From Polaribacter aestuariivivens (lineage in GTDB: Bacteria; Bacteroidota; Bacteroidia; Flavobacteriales; Flavobacteriaceae): 64,000 nucleotides of DNA. Positions 53,604-62,648 of this stretch are shown piece by piece. Numbering within the stretch: the first letter of the stretch is position 1; each line of letters opens with the position of its first letter. The stretch spans positions 310,001 to 374,000 of the forward strand of contig NZ_VANR01000002.1 of NCBI RefSeq assembly GCF_005885675.1, given 5' to 3'. The notes beneath the pieces are model-generated. The model was not told where the DNA came from and made no database searches. It saw nothing but the letters and a program-made list of their open reading frames with translations. The translations under genes and the position numbers were made by a program.

Positions 53604-54827
53604 TTATTTTGGATAACAAATAAAATATTTTACTACAGGCTTAGTTAATGCTTGTAAATTTAATTGGTCTGATGCTTTTGCAATATCCTTTAATTTTCCT
53701 TTTTTATTTAAAATTAAAATGGGTTTATTAAAATTGTATGCTATATGACTAATTTGTTGTTTAAAAACAAAAAAGTGTGTCTCGTTTTCGGCAATTTTTA
53801 ATTTTTTTGCAGTTTTTTCCTGTTTTTTAGATATGTAATTATCTGGGAAGTCATTTTTCTGCATTTCAATTCTTAATAGCTTTCTATTTACAATCATTTT
53901 TGATAATGTAGATAAAACCCTATCTTGATGATTGGTCCACTCTTTAATGGCTGATAAAATATCATAATCATCTAATTTCGAAAACATTTCTAATGTATTT
54001 ACTGTAAAGTTTTCTTTTGTAATTTGCTTGTATAAAAAATAATGTAATGCAGAACTTGCGTACAACTCTACTCCTTTTTCAGCTAATTCTTTTGCACGCT
54101 TTAAAACATTAACCAACATATTTTCTGCAACCAGACCTGTTTTATGAAGGTATACTTGCCAATACATTAACCTTCTTGCAATCAAAAATTTTTCGACAGA
54201 ATAAATTCCTTTTTTTTCGATAACCAATTCATCGTTTTTAACATTCATCATGGCAATTAAACGATCTGACGAAATATTACCTTCTGTAACTCCTGTGTAA
54301 AAACTATCTCTTTTTAAATAATCTAATCTATCTACATCTAATTGACTAGAAATTAACTGACATAAAAATTTACGTGGATTTTTACCTTCGAAAATCTGAA
54401 TTGCCAAAGTTAATTGTCCGTTAAACTCTTCATTTAACTTTTTCATGAATTTTAATGAAATTTCTTCATGAGAAATTCCATTAACAATACTATGTTCCAA
54501 TGCATGTGAAAAAGCGCCATGACCAATATCATGAAGTAAAATGGCAATGTACAAAGCATTTTCTTCTTCATCAGAAATTGAAACTTGTTTGAAACGCAAA
54601 ACACGAATTGCTTTTTGCATTAAATGCATACATCCAATTGCATGATGAAAACGGGTGTGGTTTGCTCCAGGATATACCAAATTAGAAAATCCCATTTGCA
54701 TAATTCTTCTTAAACGCTGAAAATAAGGATGCTCTATAATATCAAAAATTAAAGTATTTGGAATTTGAATAAATCCGTAAATAGGATCGTTAAGTATTTT
54801 GAGTTTGTTGGGTGTTTTATTTTTCAA
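53604..54827 (-). CDS. HD-domain phosphohydrolase
   Basis: 407 residues. The HD metal motif is LLHDIGHGAFSHALEH, preceded by RFHHAIGCMHLM. It resembles dGTPase-like or SAMHD1-like HD hydrolases of unknown substrate. It is the first gene of the lipid A block, 36 nt before lpxD. It diverges from porX. Confidence 0.93.
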   Translation of the reverse strand: MKNKTPNKLKILNDPIYGFIQIPNTLIFDIIEHPYFQRLRRIMQMGFSNLVYPGANHTRFHHAIGCMHLMQKAIRVLRFKQVSISDEEENALYIAILLHDIGHGAFSHALEHSIVNGISHEEISLKFMKKLNEEFNGQLTLAIQIFEGKNPRKFLCQLISSQLDVDRLDYLKRDSFYTGVTEGNISSDRLIAMMNVKNDELVIEKKGIYSVEKFLIARRLMYWQVYLHKTGLVAENMLVNVLKRAKELAEKGVELYASSALHYFLYKQITKENFTVNTLEMFSKLDDYDILSAIKEWTNHQDRVLSTLSKMIVNRKLLRIEMQKNDFPDNYISKKQEKTAKKLKIAENETHFFVFKQQISHIAYNFNKPILILNKKGKLKDIAKASDQLNLQALTKPVVKYFICYPK

Positions 54828-55015
54828 GAGTTGAAATTTATCAATCTAATGCAAATTACAATTATTGTAACGATTTTACAATTTTTTGAGTTTTCATTTT
54901 TAAAAATATTCTTTGTTATCAAGTATTGAATTTTTGGCAATATTTTATCATTTGTAAACCGCTAAAAATATAACAAATAGGTATTTTTAACGTTCAGAAT
55001 AAAAAGAAAGATACT

Positions 55016-56563
55016 ATGAGCAACATACAAATTTTATGGGTTGATGATGAAATAGAGTTATTAAAACCACACATTCTTTTTTTAGAACGTAAAGATTATG
55101 TAGTAACAACCTGTACAAATGGAGCTGATGCAATAGATTTGGTTTCAGAAAATAATTTTGATATTGTTTTTTTAGATGAAAATATGCCTGGTTTAACTGG
55201 TTTAGAAACGCTTTCTGAAATCAAACAAAAAAAGGCCAATTTGCCTGTGGTAATGATTACCAAAAGTGAAGAGGAATATATAATGGAAGAAGCTATTGGT
55301 TCTAAAATTGCAGATTATTTAATAAAACCAGTAAATCCAAGTCAAATTTTACTAACGCTAAAGAAAAATTTAGATCACTCACGTTTGATTTCTGAAAAAA
55401 CTACCTCAAATTATCAACAAGAGTTTAGAAAAATTTCTATGGATTTAGCCATGGTAAATTCTTATGAAGAGTGGATTGATTTGTACAAAAAACTAATTCA
55501 CTGGGAGTTAGAGTTAGAAAACATTAGCGACCCTGGAATGTTGGGTATTTTAGAAAGTCAGAAACAAGAAGCAAATTCTCAGTTTTTTAAATTTATTAAA
55601 AAAAATTATGAAGATTTTTTAACTGCTCACGACAAACCAACTTTTTCGCACACTTTGTTTAAAGATTATGTAGTGCCAGAATTAAAGAAAGATCAAGGTG
55701 TTTTGTGGGTTATAATTGACAATTTGCGTTACGATCAATACAGAATTTTAGAACCTTTAATAAACAATCATTATAAAAAAGACGAAGAGTATACCTACTT
55801 TTCTATTTTACCAACTGCAACTCAATATGCACGAAATGCAATTTTTGCAGGATTAATGCCCTCAGAAATAGAAAAAAGACATCCACAATTTTGGAAAAAT
55901 GATACCGAAGAAGGTGGAATGAATTTATTTGAAAACGAATTATTAACCGCTCAAATAAAACGTTTAGGTTTAAACATTAAGCATGAATATTATAAGATTT
56001 CATCTTTAAAAAGTGGAAAAGAATTAGCAGATAATTACAATGGAACCAAACAAAACGACTTAACTACAATTGTTTATAATTTTGTTGATATTCTCTCTCA
56101 TTCTAAAACTGAAATGGAGGTGATTAAAGAATTAGCTGGAGATGATAAAGCCTATAGAAGCTTAACTCTAAGTTGGTTTAAAAACTCGCCTTTGTTTGAA
56201 ATTATTCAAAAAGCACAAAGTTTGGGACAAAAATTAATTATTACTACAGATCATGGAACTATTAATTGTAAAAACCCAACAAAAGTAATTGGCGATAAAA
56301 ACATCAGCTCTAATTTACGTTATAAAACGGGTAGAAGTTTATCTTACGAAGAAAAAGATGTATATGCAGTTCGAAATCCGAAAGATATTTTCTTGCCTAC
56401 TATAGCAATGAATGCACCTTTTATTTTTGCGAAAGAAGATTTGTTTTTTGCATATCCAAACAACTTTAATCACTTTGTGAAATATTATAAAAACACCTAT
56501 CAACATGGTGGAATTTCTTTAGAAGAAGTAATTATACCATGTGCTGTATATAGTCCTAAATAA
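55016..56563 (+). CDS. porX: PorX, type IX secretion response regulator with PglZ domain
   Basis: 515 residues. Receiver domain with Asp10-Asp11, phospho-acceptor Asp54 (VFLDENMPG), Thr82 and Lys104. A helical linker joins it to a PglZ alkaline-phosphatase-like domain (about 200-515: VLWVIIDNLRYDQY; ITTDHGT; the C-terminal QHGGISLEEVIIP). It matches PorX, partner of the PorY kinase that controls T9SS gene expression and has phosphodiesterase activity. No PorY or T9SS structural gene lies in the window. Confidence 0.95.
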   Translation: MSNIQILWVDDEIELLKPHILFLERKDYVVTTCTNGADAIDLVSENNFDIVFLDENMPGLTGLETLSEIKQKKANLPVVMITKSEEEYIMEEAIGSKIADYLIKPVNPSQILLTLKKNLDHSRLISEKTTSNYQQEFRKISMDLAMVNSYEEWIDLYKKLIHWELELENISDPGMLGILESQKQEANSQFFKFIKKNYEDFLTAHDKPTFSHTLFKDYVVPELKKDQGVLWVIIDNLRYDQYRILEPLINNHYKKDEEYTYFSILPTATQYARNAIFAGLMPSEIEKRHPQFWKNDTEEGGMNLFENELLTAQIKRLGLNIKHEYYKISSLKSGKELADNYNGTKQNDLTTIVYNFVDILSHSKTEMEVIKELAGDDKAYRSLTLSWFKNSPLFEIIQKAQSLGQKLIITTDHGTINCKNPTKVIGDKNISSNLRYKTGRSLSYEEKDVYAVRNPKDIFLPTIAMNAPFIFAKEDLFFAYPNNFNHFVKYYKNTYQHGGISLEEVIIPCAVYSPK

Positions 56564-56572
56564 ATTAGTTTG

Positions 56573-56596
56573 CAGTTTTCAGTATCAGTTAACAGT
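56573..56596. repeat. Second copy of the CAGT-type intergenic element
   Basis: CAGT-rich 24-nt sequence shortly after porX. It shares CAGTTAAC-like blocks with the element at 49639-49708. Confidence 0.45.
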
Positions 56597-56663
56597 AAAA
56601 GTAATTTTAAAAATCTATGTTTCCTTTGATTCTATTTGATAAATTTTTAAAATAGATAATTAA

Positions 56664-57242
56664 ATGAAAAAATTATTCTTAATACTTTGTCTACTTTTAT
56701 CAGTAAATATAGTTGTTTCTCAAATTAATGATGAGAAACTCTCTAATGCAGCAATAGAACTTATAAAAGACAATGTCGTTTACGACCCAAGTTATTTCTC
56801 CATTGATTATCCAAATGGAGATGTACCAAAAGAAAAAGGAGTTTGTACAGATGTGGTAATTAGAGCTTATAGGAAACTAGGTATCGATTTACAAAAAGAA
56901 GTTCATGAAGACATGAAAAAGAACTTCAACTTATACCCAAAAATTTGGGGATTAAAACGAACTGATAAAAATATAGATCACAGAAGAGTTCCAAATTTGA
57001 TGACCTTTTTCTCAAGAAAAGGAATTATAAAAGTCAACTCGAAAAATTCAGAAGATTACATTCCTGGAGATATTGTTTGTTGGAATTTGGGTGGTGCAAT
57101 TACACATATTGGAATTGTAGTTAACAAAAAATCGAAAGACGGAAAACGTTTTATGATTGTACATAACATTGGTGCTGGACAAGTGTTACAAGATTGTTTG
57201 TTCGATTTTAAAATTATTGGCCATTATAGATATAAAAATTAG
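56664..57242 (+). CDS. DUF1287 family protein
   Basis: 192 residues. A signal peptide (about 1-19) and the family pattern GVCTDVVIRAYRKLGIDLQ, with HRRVPNLMTFF and DIVCWNLGG...HIGIVV. The Cys (in GVCTD) and His (in THIGIV) fit an NlpC/P60-like cysteine peptidase fold. The protein is probably periplasmic and acts on the cell wall or amides (inference). Confidence 0.88.
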   Translation: MKKLFLILCLLLSVNIVVSQINDEKLSNAAIELIKDNVVYDPSYFSIDYPNGDVPKEKGVCTDVVIRAYRKLGIDLQKEVHEDMKKNFNLYPKIWGLKRTDKNIDHRRVPNLMTFFSRKGIIKVNSKNSEDYIPGDIVCWNLGGAITHIGIVVNKKSKDGKRFMIVHNIGAGQVLQDCLFDFKIIGHYRYKN

Positions 57243-57272
57243 TTTTTAGAATTAATAATTTAATATCTTCAC

Positions 57273-57280
57273 TATTTTTG
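57273..57280 (+). promoter_or_regulatory. -7 element immediately before tsaE
   Basis: TATTTTTG ends 5 nt before the ATG at 57286. A true start there would give a leaderless mRNA. Confidence 0.35.
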
Positions 57281-57285
57281 CTACT

Positions 57286-57693
57286 ATGAATAAAAATTAT
57301 TCTTTAAAAGATTTGCCCGAAATCGCACACACAATCATTACCTCTGTAAAGAACAAAACATTGTTGTTTTATGGCGAAATGGGTGTTGGAAAAACAACAC
57401 TTATTAAAGAAATTTGTAAAACTTTAGGTGTTTTAGATAACATCTCCTCTCCTACTTTTTCGTTGGTAAATGAATATCAAACTTCAAAAGAAGAAAAGGT
57501 ATTTCATTTTGATTTTTACAGAATTGAAGATGAAAATGAAGCGTTAGATATGGGAATTGAAGATTATTTGTACAATAATAATTGGTGTTTGATTGAATGG
57601 CCAGAAAATGTTGAAAATTTATTACCTTTAGAATCTGTTGCAATTCATTTATCTACTTTAGAAGATGGACATCGCAACATTCAACTAAAATAA
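57286..57693 (+). CDS. tsaE: tRNA threonylcarbamoyladenosine ATPase TsaE
   Basis: 135 residues. Walker A GEMGVGKTT, the SSPTFSLVNEY region and FDFYRIEDENEALDMG are typical. TsaE works with TsaB and TsaD in the t6A modification of tRNA. It is 6 nt from the alanine dehydrogenase-like gene. Confidence 0.96.
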   Translation: MNKNYSLKDLPEIAHTIITSVKNKTLLFYGEMGVGKTTLIKEICKTLGVLDNISSPTFSLVNEYQTSKEEKVFHFDFYRIEDENEALDMGIEDYLYNNNWCLIEWPENVENLLPLESVAIHLSTLEDGHRNIQLK

Positions 57694-57699
57694 CCAAAT

Positions 57700-58896
57700 A
57701 TGAGTTCATTTTCTCCATTTAGTAAAGAAGAATTAATACCTCAAGAAGAAAAGCTAGAAATAAAAAGACAAAAGGGAGAATTGTTTATTGGCTTACCAAA
57801 AGAAACCTATTTTGGAGAAAAAAGAGTTTGCTTAACACCAGATGCAGTTGGAGCTTTAACCGCAAACGGACATAGAATTGTAATTGAAACTGGTGCTGGA
57901 GATGGCGCAAATTTTACAGATAAAGAGTATTCTGATGCTGGCGCAAAAATTTCATACAATGTAGAAGAAGCTTTTAAATGTAACATTGTTTTAAAAGTAG
58001 CACCACCAACTGAAAAAGAAATTGAGTTTATCAATCCAAATGCTATTTTAATATCTTCACTTCAATTAAAAACCCAATCTAAAAAATATTTCGAATGTTT
58101 AGCGAAGAAAAAAATTACTGCTATTGCATTTGATTATATTAAAGATGAACACAATTCATACCCAATTGTAAAATCACTTAGTGAAATTGCTGGTACAGCT
58201 TCCATATTAATTGCTGGTGAATTAATGAGTGGTGTAAACAAAGGAAATGGTTTATTATTTGGTAACATTGGAGGTGTTCCACCTACAAGTGTTGTAATTT
58301 TTGGAGCAGGAACTGTTGGTGAGTATGCTGCAAAAACAGCTATTGGTTTAGGAGCTAGAGTAAAAGTTTTTGACAATTCCATAAGTAAATTAAGAAAACT
58401 ACAAGATTGTTTACATGCACCAATATACACATCAACCTTACAACCAAAATCTATTTTAAAAGCTTTAATGCGATGTGATGTTGCAATTGGAGCAATTCGT
58501 GGTAAAAATAGAAGTCCTATTTGCGCTACAGAAGAAATGATTGAAAAAATGAAAGAAGGTGCTGTAGTTGTAGATGTTAGTATTGATAGAGGTGGTTGTT
58601 TTGAAACCTCAAACGTTACTACACATAAAACACCAACTTTTGTAAAACATGGTATTATACATTATTGTGTACCAAATATTCCTGCAAGATATTCTAGAAC
58701 TGCTTCAGTTTCTATTAGTAATATCTTTACTCCATATTTGTTGAATATTGCCGAAGAAGGAGGTTTTGAAAATACAGCTCGTTTTGATAAAAGCCTTAGA
58801 AATGGCATGTATTTTTATCATGGAATTTTAACAAATAAAACAGTTGCAGATTGGTTTGATTTACCTTTTAGAGATATTAATTTGTTGATTTTATAA
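57700..58896 (+). CDS. Alanine dehydrogenase-like protein lacking the catalytic histidine
   Basis: 398 residues. AlaDh/PNT N-terminal domain (with a ~25-residue extension) and a Rossmann NAD domain (VVIFGAGTVGEYAA). The usual catalytic His is at a position where Gln122 occurs (SSLQLKTQ, versus TYFHFA in the second homologue). The lysine in LKVAPP is kept. It could be an alanine dehydrogenase variant or a transhydrogenase-like enzyme. It is coupled to tsaE. Confidence 0.85.
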   Translation: MSSFSPFSKEELIPQEEKLEIKRQKGELFIGLPKETYFGEKRVCLTPDAVGALTANGHRIVIETGAGDGANFTDKEYSDAGAKISYNVEEAFKCNIVLKVAPPTEKEIEFINPNAILISSLQLKTQSKKYFECLAKKKITAIAFDYIKDEHNSYPIVKSLSEIAGTASILIAGELMSGVNKGNGLLFGNIGGVPPTSVVIFGAGTVGEYAAKTAIGLGARVKVFDNSISKLRKLQDCLHAPIYTSTLQPKSILKALMRCDVAIGAIRGKNRSPICATEEMIEKMKEGAVVVDVSIDRGGCFETSNVTTHKTPTFVKHGIIHYCVPNIPARYSRTASVSISNIFTPYLLNIAEEGGFENTARFDKSLRNGMYFYHGILTNKTVADWFDLPFRDINLLIL

Positions 58897-58917
58897 GGAG
58901 TTTTATTATTAAAAAAC

Positions 58918-58925
58918 TAACTTTG
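58918..58925 (+). promoter_or_regulatory. -7 element of the 122-residue gene
   Basis: TAACTTTG, 18 nt before the ATG at 58943; no TTG partner in range. Confidence 0.4.
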
Positions 58926-58942
58926 CATTTCAAAATTTTACG

Positions 58943-59311
58943 ATGCTCACAAAAAGAATTTTCTATTATTTAATTGGTTTGTCTTTAGGTTCTATAGGTG
59001 TTTATTTTTTTTGGCAAAAGAAAAACGCAAGTTTTGATTATGGAATGGACGCAAGAACACTAAAAACAATCAGAACTAAGAAAAGAATGTTTTCTGAAGA
59101 AGCAAAATTTAGTATGCAAAAAAATAATATTGATACGTTAATAATATCAACTATTTTAAATTCTGGAGATGTTGATTTTGGTAAAGGAAAACCAAGACAA
59201 AAACCTTGCGCTGAGTATTATATTACAGGTAAAGATAGTTTAAACAACATTCATTTATACATAAAACGTTGCGACTCTACAGCTACTATTGAAAAAATTA
59301 TTGTTGAATAA
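58943..59311 (+). CDS. Small membrane-anchored protein, DUF4258-like
   Basis: 122 residues. One N-terminal membrane helix (about 6-24) and a soluble tail with conserved-looking KKRMFSEEAKFSM and KPCAEYYITG; two cysteines. It may be a DUF4258-type protein, but that assignment is weak. Single gene, convergent with the YdeI-like gene. Confidence 0.7.
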   Translation: MLTKRIFYYLIGLSLGSIGVYFFWQKKNASFDYGMDARTLKTIRTKKRMFSEEAKFSMQKNNIDTLIISTILNSGDVDFGKGKPRQKPCAEYYITGKDSLNNIHLYIKRCDSTATIEKIIVE

Positions 59312-59316
59312 CTTAT

Positions 59317-59910
59317 TTAACAATTTTTGTATTTGTCGTTCAAACCTGCACCACTCAATATCATAGGAATTATTTTTTGAAGTCTTCTTAATCTAGTTTC
59401 TTCTCGTTTTGCATCAGATATATAGTTTGCGTATTCTCTTTTACAACTGTTGGAAAAAGCTTCAAATTTTTTCTTAAACTCTTTATTATTATTTATTTCT
59501 TGTTGCAATTCTATAGGGATTATCAGCTCTTTTTTAGTTCTATCTGGTTTAATTTCTTTGCCTAATTTTACATTTTCAATAGCTTCTAAAACGTATTCTT
59601 TTATTAAATTTTTATCAATTTCTTCTAAAGAATAAAATCGCCATTGCAACATTGCTTTTGTTTTTCCTTCTTGTGCATTTATAAATACTTTGTGCTTGTC
59701 TTTTAACAATGCGCCTTGAAAAAACCACAAACCACAATAATTTTTAAAAGCAGCTAAACCCACAATATTTTTCCCATTATAAACATAGGTTGGTGCTCCC
59801 CATTTTATGGTTTCTTCTACTGGTAAATCAGAAAAAACAGCTCGTAAAGTTTCTAATTCTTTTTGCCAATTTTCTTTTTTACGAATGTATTCTGCTACTT
59901 TAGGATTCAT
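59317..59910 (-). CDS. YdeI/OmpD-associated family protein (DUF1801 plus C-terminal domain)
   Basis: 197 residues. Pattern IKWGAPTYVYNGKNIVGLAAFKNYCGLWFFQGA (in two parts) is the DUF1801 core, followed by the YdeI-like basic C-terminal tail SNSCKREYANYISDAKREETRLRRL. Family function unknown; possibly a small-molecule binding protein. It starts 2 nt after the TrmH gene, so they are one unit. Confidence 0.88.
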   Translation of the reverse strand: MNPKVAEYIRKKENWQKELETLRAVFSDLPVEETIKWGAPTYVYNGKNIVGLAAFKNYCGLWFFQGALLKDKHKVFINAQEGKTKAMLQWRFYSLEEIDKNLIKEYVLEAIENVKLGKEIKPDRTKKELIIPIELQQEINNNKEFKKKFEAFSNSCKREYANYISDAKREETRLRRLQKIIPMILSGAGLNDKYKNC

Positions 59911-59912
59911 AA

Positions 59913-60581
59913 TTATATATTTTGATGATAATGCTCTTCAATTTTGTCTACATTTTTTATGGTTTTCTTTACCCATTCAAAATACAAAATTTCTTTTTCT
60001 TTTGCTGATAATTGCCACGCAATATTAGAATTTCGCAACTTAGTTGTGACGTCTTGTAAAATAATTGCAGCTGCTACAGAAATGTTTAAACTTTCTGTAA
60101 AACCAACCATAGGTATTTTTAAAAAACCATCTGCATTTTCCATTACATAATCAGAAACTCCTTCTGCTTCTACTCCAAACACAAAAGCAGATTTTTTAGA
60201 AATATCAAAATCTTGTAATAAACAAGAATTATTATGTGGTGTAGTAGCAATTATTTGATATCCTTTTTCCTTTAAAATATTTAAACATGTTTTGGTATTA
60301 TCACCATCTGCTTTATATCTAAACTGGTTTAACCATTTTTGAGAACCTTTTGCCACATGACGCGATACTGTATTGTTATATTTATTTTCAATGGTATGAA
60401 TATCTTGTACCCCAAAAATATCACAAGTTCTCACAACAGCACTAGCATTATGAGCTTGATAAATATCTTCTAAAACCACCGTAAAATGTCTTGTTCTGTT
60501 TTCTAGAATTGTTTTGAAGAGTGTTTTTCTTTTTTCTGTTAAAAATCCTTCAAAATAGGCTAATAATTTTTCATCAATCAT
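59913..60581 (-). CDS. TrmH/SpoU family RNA 2'-O-methyltransferase
   Basis: 222 residues from the ATG at 60581 (MIDEKLLAYFEGF). SPOUT signatures: ASAVVRTCDIFGVQDIH, FVFGVEAEGVSD, and the C-terminal PMVGFTESLNISVAAAI knot. Probably methylates tRNA (Gm18-type). A longer reading from 60620 begins with the TTG of a -7 element and is rejected. Confidence 0.93.
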   Translation of the reverse strand: MIDEKLLAYFEGFLTEKRKTLFKTILENRTRHFTVVLEDIYQAHNASAVVRTCDIFGVQDIHTIENKYNNTVSRHVAKGSQKWLNQFRYKADGDNTKTCLNILKEKGYQIIATTPHNNSCLLQDFDISKKSAFVFGVEAEGVSDYVMENADGFLKIPMVGFTESLNISVAAAIILQDVTTKLRNSNIAWQLSAKEKEILYFEWVKKTIKNVDKIEEHYHQNI

Positions 60582-60617
60582 AAAAACAAACTTAAAACTA
60601 TTATTTTTACTCTGTTT

Positions 60618-60625
60618 CAAATTTA
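60618..60625 (-). promoter_or_regulatory. -7 element of the trmH-like gene
   Basis: Minus strand TAAATTTG, 36 nt before the start codon. Confidence 0.5.
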
Positions 60626-60642
60626 TTAAAACATTTTAATTG

Positions 60643-61329
60643 ATGAAAAAAATAGTTGTTTTAACTGGTGCTGGTATTTCTGCAGAAAGTGGTATAAAAA
60701 CATTTAGAGATGCAAATGGTTTGTGGGAAGGACATGATGTTCTTGAGGTAGCAACTCCTGAGGCTTTTGCAAGAAACCCTGAATTGGTTTTAGATTTTTA
60801 CAATCAACGCAGAAAACAATTATTAGAAGTTTTACCAAATAAAGCACATTTTAATTTAGTAAAATTAGAGCAAAATTTTCATGTAGAAATAATTACACAA
60901 AATATAGATGATTTACATGAAAGAGCTGGAAGCAAAAATGTAACTCATTTGCATGGTGAGTTATTAAAAGTTAGAAGTACTGTTGATGAAAGTGATATTT
61001 TAGAATGGAAAAAAGAATTAGTTTTAGGAAATTTATGTAAAAAAGGTAGCCAGTTAAGACCTCATATTGTTTGGTTTGGAGAAATGGTGCCTATGTTAGA
61101 CAAGGCTGCTAAAATCACTCAAACTGCAGATGTTTTAGTAATTATTGGCACTTCTATGCAAGTTTATCCTGCAGCAGGTTTGGTTAATTACATTAAACCT
61201 AATACACCTATTTACTTTATAGATCCTAAACCAGCAATTGGTAAAAACGACTTTAATAATTTAACCATTATTAAAAATGTTGCTAGTTCTGGAACGGATG
61301 AATTAGTAAAGTTGTTGATAAACAATTAA
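60643..61329 (+). CDS. NAD-dependent protein deacylase, sirtuin class III
   Basis: 228 residues from the ATG at 60643. GAGISAESGIKTFRD, QNIDDLHERAG and HLHGE are the sirtuin core. FYNQRRKQL keeps the Tyr and Arg that give desuccinylase activity in SIRT5/CobB. The four zinc cysteines are largely missing, as in related Bacteroidota enzymes. It removes acyl groups from lysines. Confidence 0.93.
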   Translation: MKKIVVLTGAGISAESGIKTFRDANGLWEGHDVLEVATPEAFARNPELVLDFYNQRRKQLLEVLPNKAHFNLVKLEQNFHVEIITQNIDDLHERAGSKNVTHLHGELLKVRSTVDESDILEWKKELVLGNLCKKGSQLRPHIVWFGEMVPMLDKAAKITQTADVLVIIGTSMQVYPAAGLVNYIKPNTPIYFIDPKPAIGKNDFNNLTIIKNVASSGTDELVKLLINN

Positions 61330-61351
61330 AATAGGCAACAATATTAAAATA

Positions 61352-61822
61352 TTAAGAAATTAACTGATTGAAATATTCAAAAATTTCTCCTTTTGAAATA
61401 GCACTTCCTTTTTCTATTAAATCGAAAATCTCAGTATTTCTTTCGTTATTATTGTAGGGTTTTGTTCCTCTAAAAATTTCTACAGAATTGTCCATTGGGT
61501 TTTGCATTAACCATTCAAATCCTTTTTGTTCTAACAAATTAATGTCCCAATTTATTTTAATAGCAATTCTATGAATTTCTTCATCTTCACATTTAAAGAG
61601 GTTTGCAGACGTTTTTGAGAAATGCTCTACATATTTTACTTTATTTAAAACATCATCCCAAACTACATCAGAAAAAATATTCATTTCTTCTTCTGCTACA
61701 TGTGGTTTTTCTTCTTTAATTTGACTCCATTCTTTTACATCAATACTTTGCGATGCTAAAAAACGTGCAAATTCTTCGTGTAAACTTTCAAATTGCTCTT
61801 TGGTAAGTTGTCTGTATTTCAT
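61352..61822 (-). CDS. DUF6495-like protein
   Basis: 156 residues with the family start KYRQLTKEQFESLHEEFARFLA split by function, acidic (HVAEEEMNIFSD) and ending EIFEYFNQLIS. No function is known; it is seen commonly in Bacteroidota. Lies downstream of the rplI terminator, with its own -7 element TATTTTTG (61837-61830) only 8 nt from the ATG. Confidence 0.82.
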   Translation of the reverse strand: MKYRQLTKEQFESLHEEFARFLASQSIDVKEWSQIKEEKPHVAEEEMNIFSDVVWDDVLNKVKYVEHFSKTSANLFKCEDEEIHRIAIKINWDINLLEQKGFEWLMQNPMDNSVEIFRGTKPYNNNERNTEIFDLIEKGSAISKGEIFEYFNQLIS

Positions 61823-61837
61823 AAGTATGCAAAAATA

Positions 61838-61867
61838 AAAAAGCTCGTTATTTCTAACGAGCTTTTT
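61838..61867. terminator. Terminator of the rpsF-rpsR-rplI operon
   Basis: 13-bp stem AAAAAGCTCGTTA/TAACGAGCTTTTT with a 4-nt loop and flanking A/T runs. Confidence 0.9.
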
Positions 61868-61887
61868 ATAAAATAATTTAAAGTAAT

Positions 61888-62334
61888 TTATTCAGCAACT
61901 ACATCAAAAGTAATGTCTGCTACTACTTCTCTGTGTAATCTTACAGATGCTTCGTATTTACCTAATCTCTTAACAGAACCACCAACAACTTTAATAAATT
62001 TCTTATCAATTTCTGTTCCTGCTTTTGCTAATGCTGCAGCTAAATCTATGTTATTTACAGAACCAAATAATTTGTCTCCTGAACCAGTTTTAGATGCAAT
62101 TTTAATTTCATATCCTTTAATTTCTTCAGCAATTTTATTAGCGTCGTCAATTAATTTAGATTCTTTATAAGCTCTTTGTTTTAAATTCTCTGCTAATACT
62201 TTTTTTGCAGATGAAGTTGCTAAAACAGCTTTTCCTGTAGGAATTAAAAAGTTTCTACCATATCCGTTTTTCACGTCTACAACATCATCTTTAAATCCTA
62301 AATTTTCTACGTCTTGTCTTAATATCAATTCCAT
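61888..62334 (-). CDS. rplI: 50S ribosomal protein L9
   Basis: 148 residues. N-terminal DVENLGFKDDVVDVKNGYGRNFLIPTGKA (two parts around residues 8-37) is the L9 signature; a long helix and C-terminal domain follow. Last gene of the operon. Confidence 0.98.
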   Translation of the reverse strand: MELILRQDVENLGFKDDVVDVKNGYGRNFLIPTGKAVLATSSAKKVLAENLKQRAYKESKLIDDANKIAEEIKGYEIKIASKTGSGDKLFGSVNNIDLAAALAKAGTEIDKKFIKVVGGSVKRLGKYEASVRLHREVVADITFDVVAE

Positions 62335-62348
62335 GTTCTACGTCTTTA

Positions 62349-62645
62349 TTATTTTAGTAAATCTCCAACATAAGGCATTAACGCTAGATGACGTGACCTT
62401 TTAATTGCTTGCGCAACTTTACGTTGATATTTTAATGATGTTCCTGTTAAACGTCTTGGTAAAATTTTACCTTGTTCGTTTACTAAATACATTAAGAAGT
62501 CTGCATCTTTATAATCGATATATTTGATACCTTTCTTCTTGAATCTACAGTATTTAGCTTCTTTTTTAGTGTCTATATCTAATGGCGTTAAATATCTAAC
62601 GTCAGCAGATTTACCACCTTTTGCTTGTTGTTCTATTGATGCCAT
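62349..62645 (-). CDS. rpsR: 30S ribosomal protein S18
   Basis: 98 residues. [19 protein letters not shown] and [28 protein letters not shown] mark S18 (parts). Between rpsF and rplI, 3 nt after rpsF. Confidence 0.98.
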   Translation of the reverse strand: MASIEQQAKGGKSADVRYLTPLDIDTKKEAKYCRFKKKGIKYIDYKDADFLMYLVNEQGKILPRRLTGTSLKYQRKVAQAIKRSRHLALMPYVGDLLK

Positions 62646-62648
62646 TTC

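Noticed and set aside
50796..53616. Plus-strand ORFs in the lipid A block
   Set aside because: They are mirror frames of hexapeptide-repeat genes, whose periodic codons keep the opposite strand open.
54857..54892. TGTAAC plus 16 nt as an ECF promoter before porX
   Set aside because: The -10 position reads GAGT, not CGTC, and it is about 125 nt from the gene.
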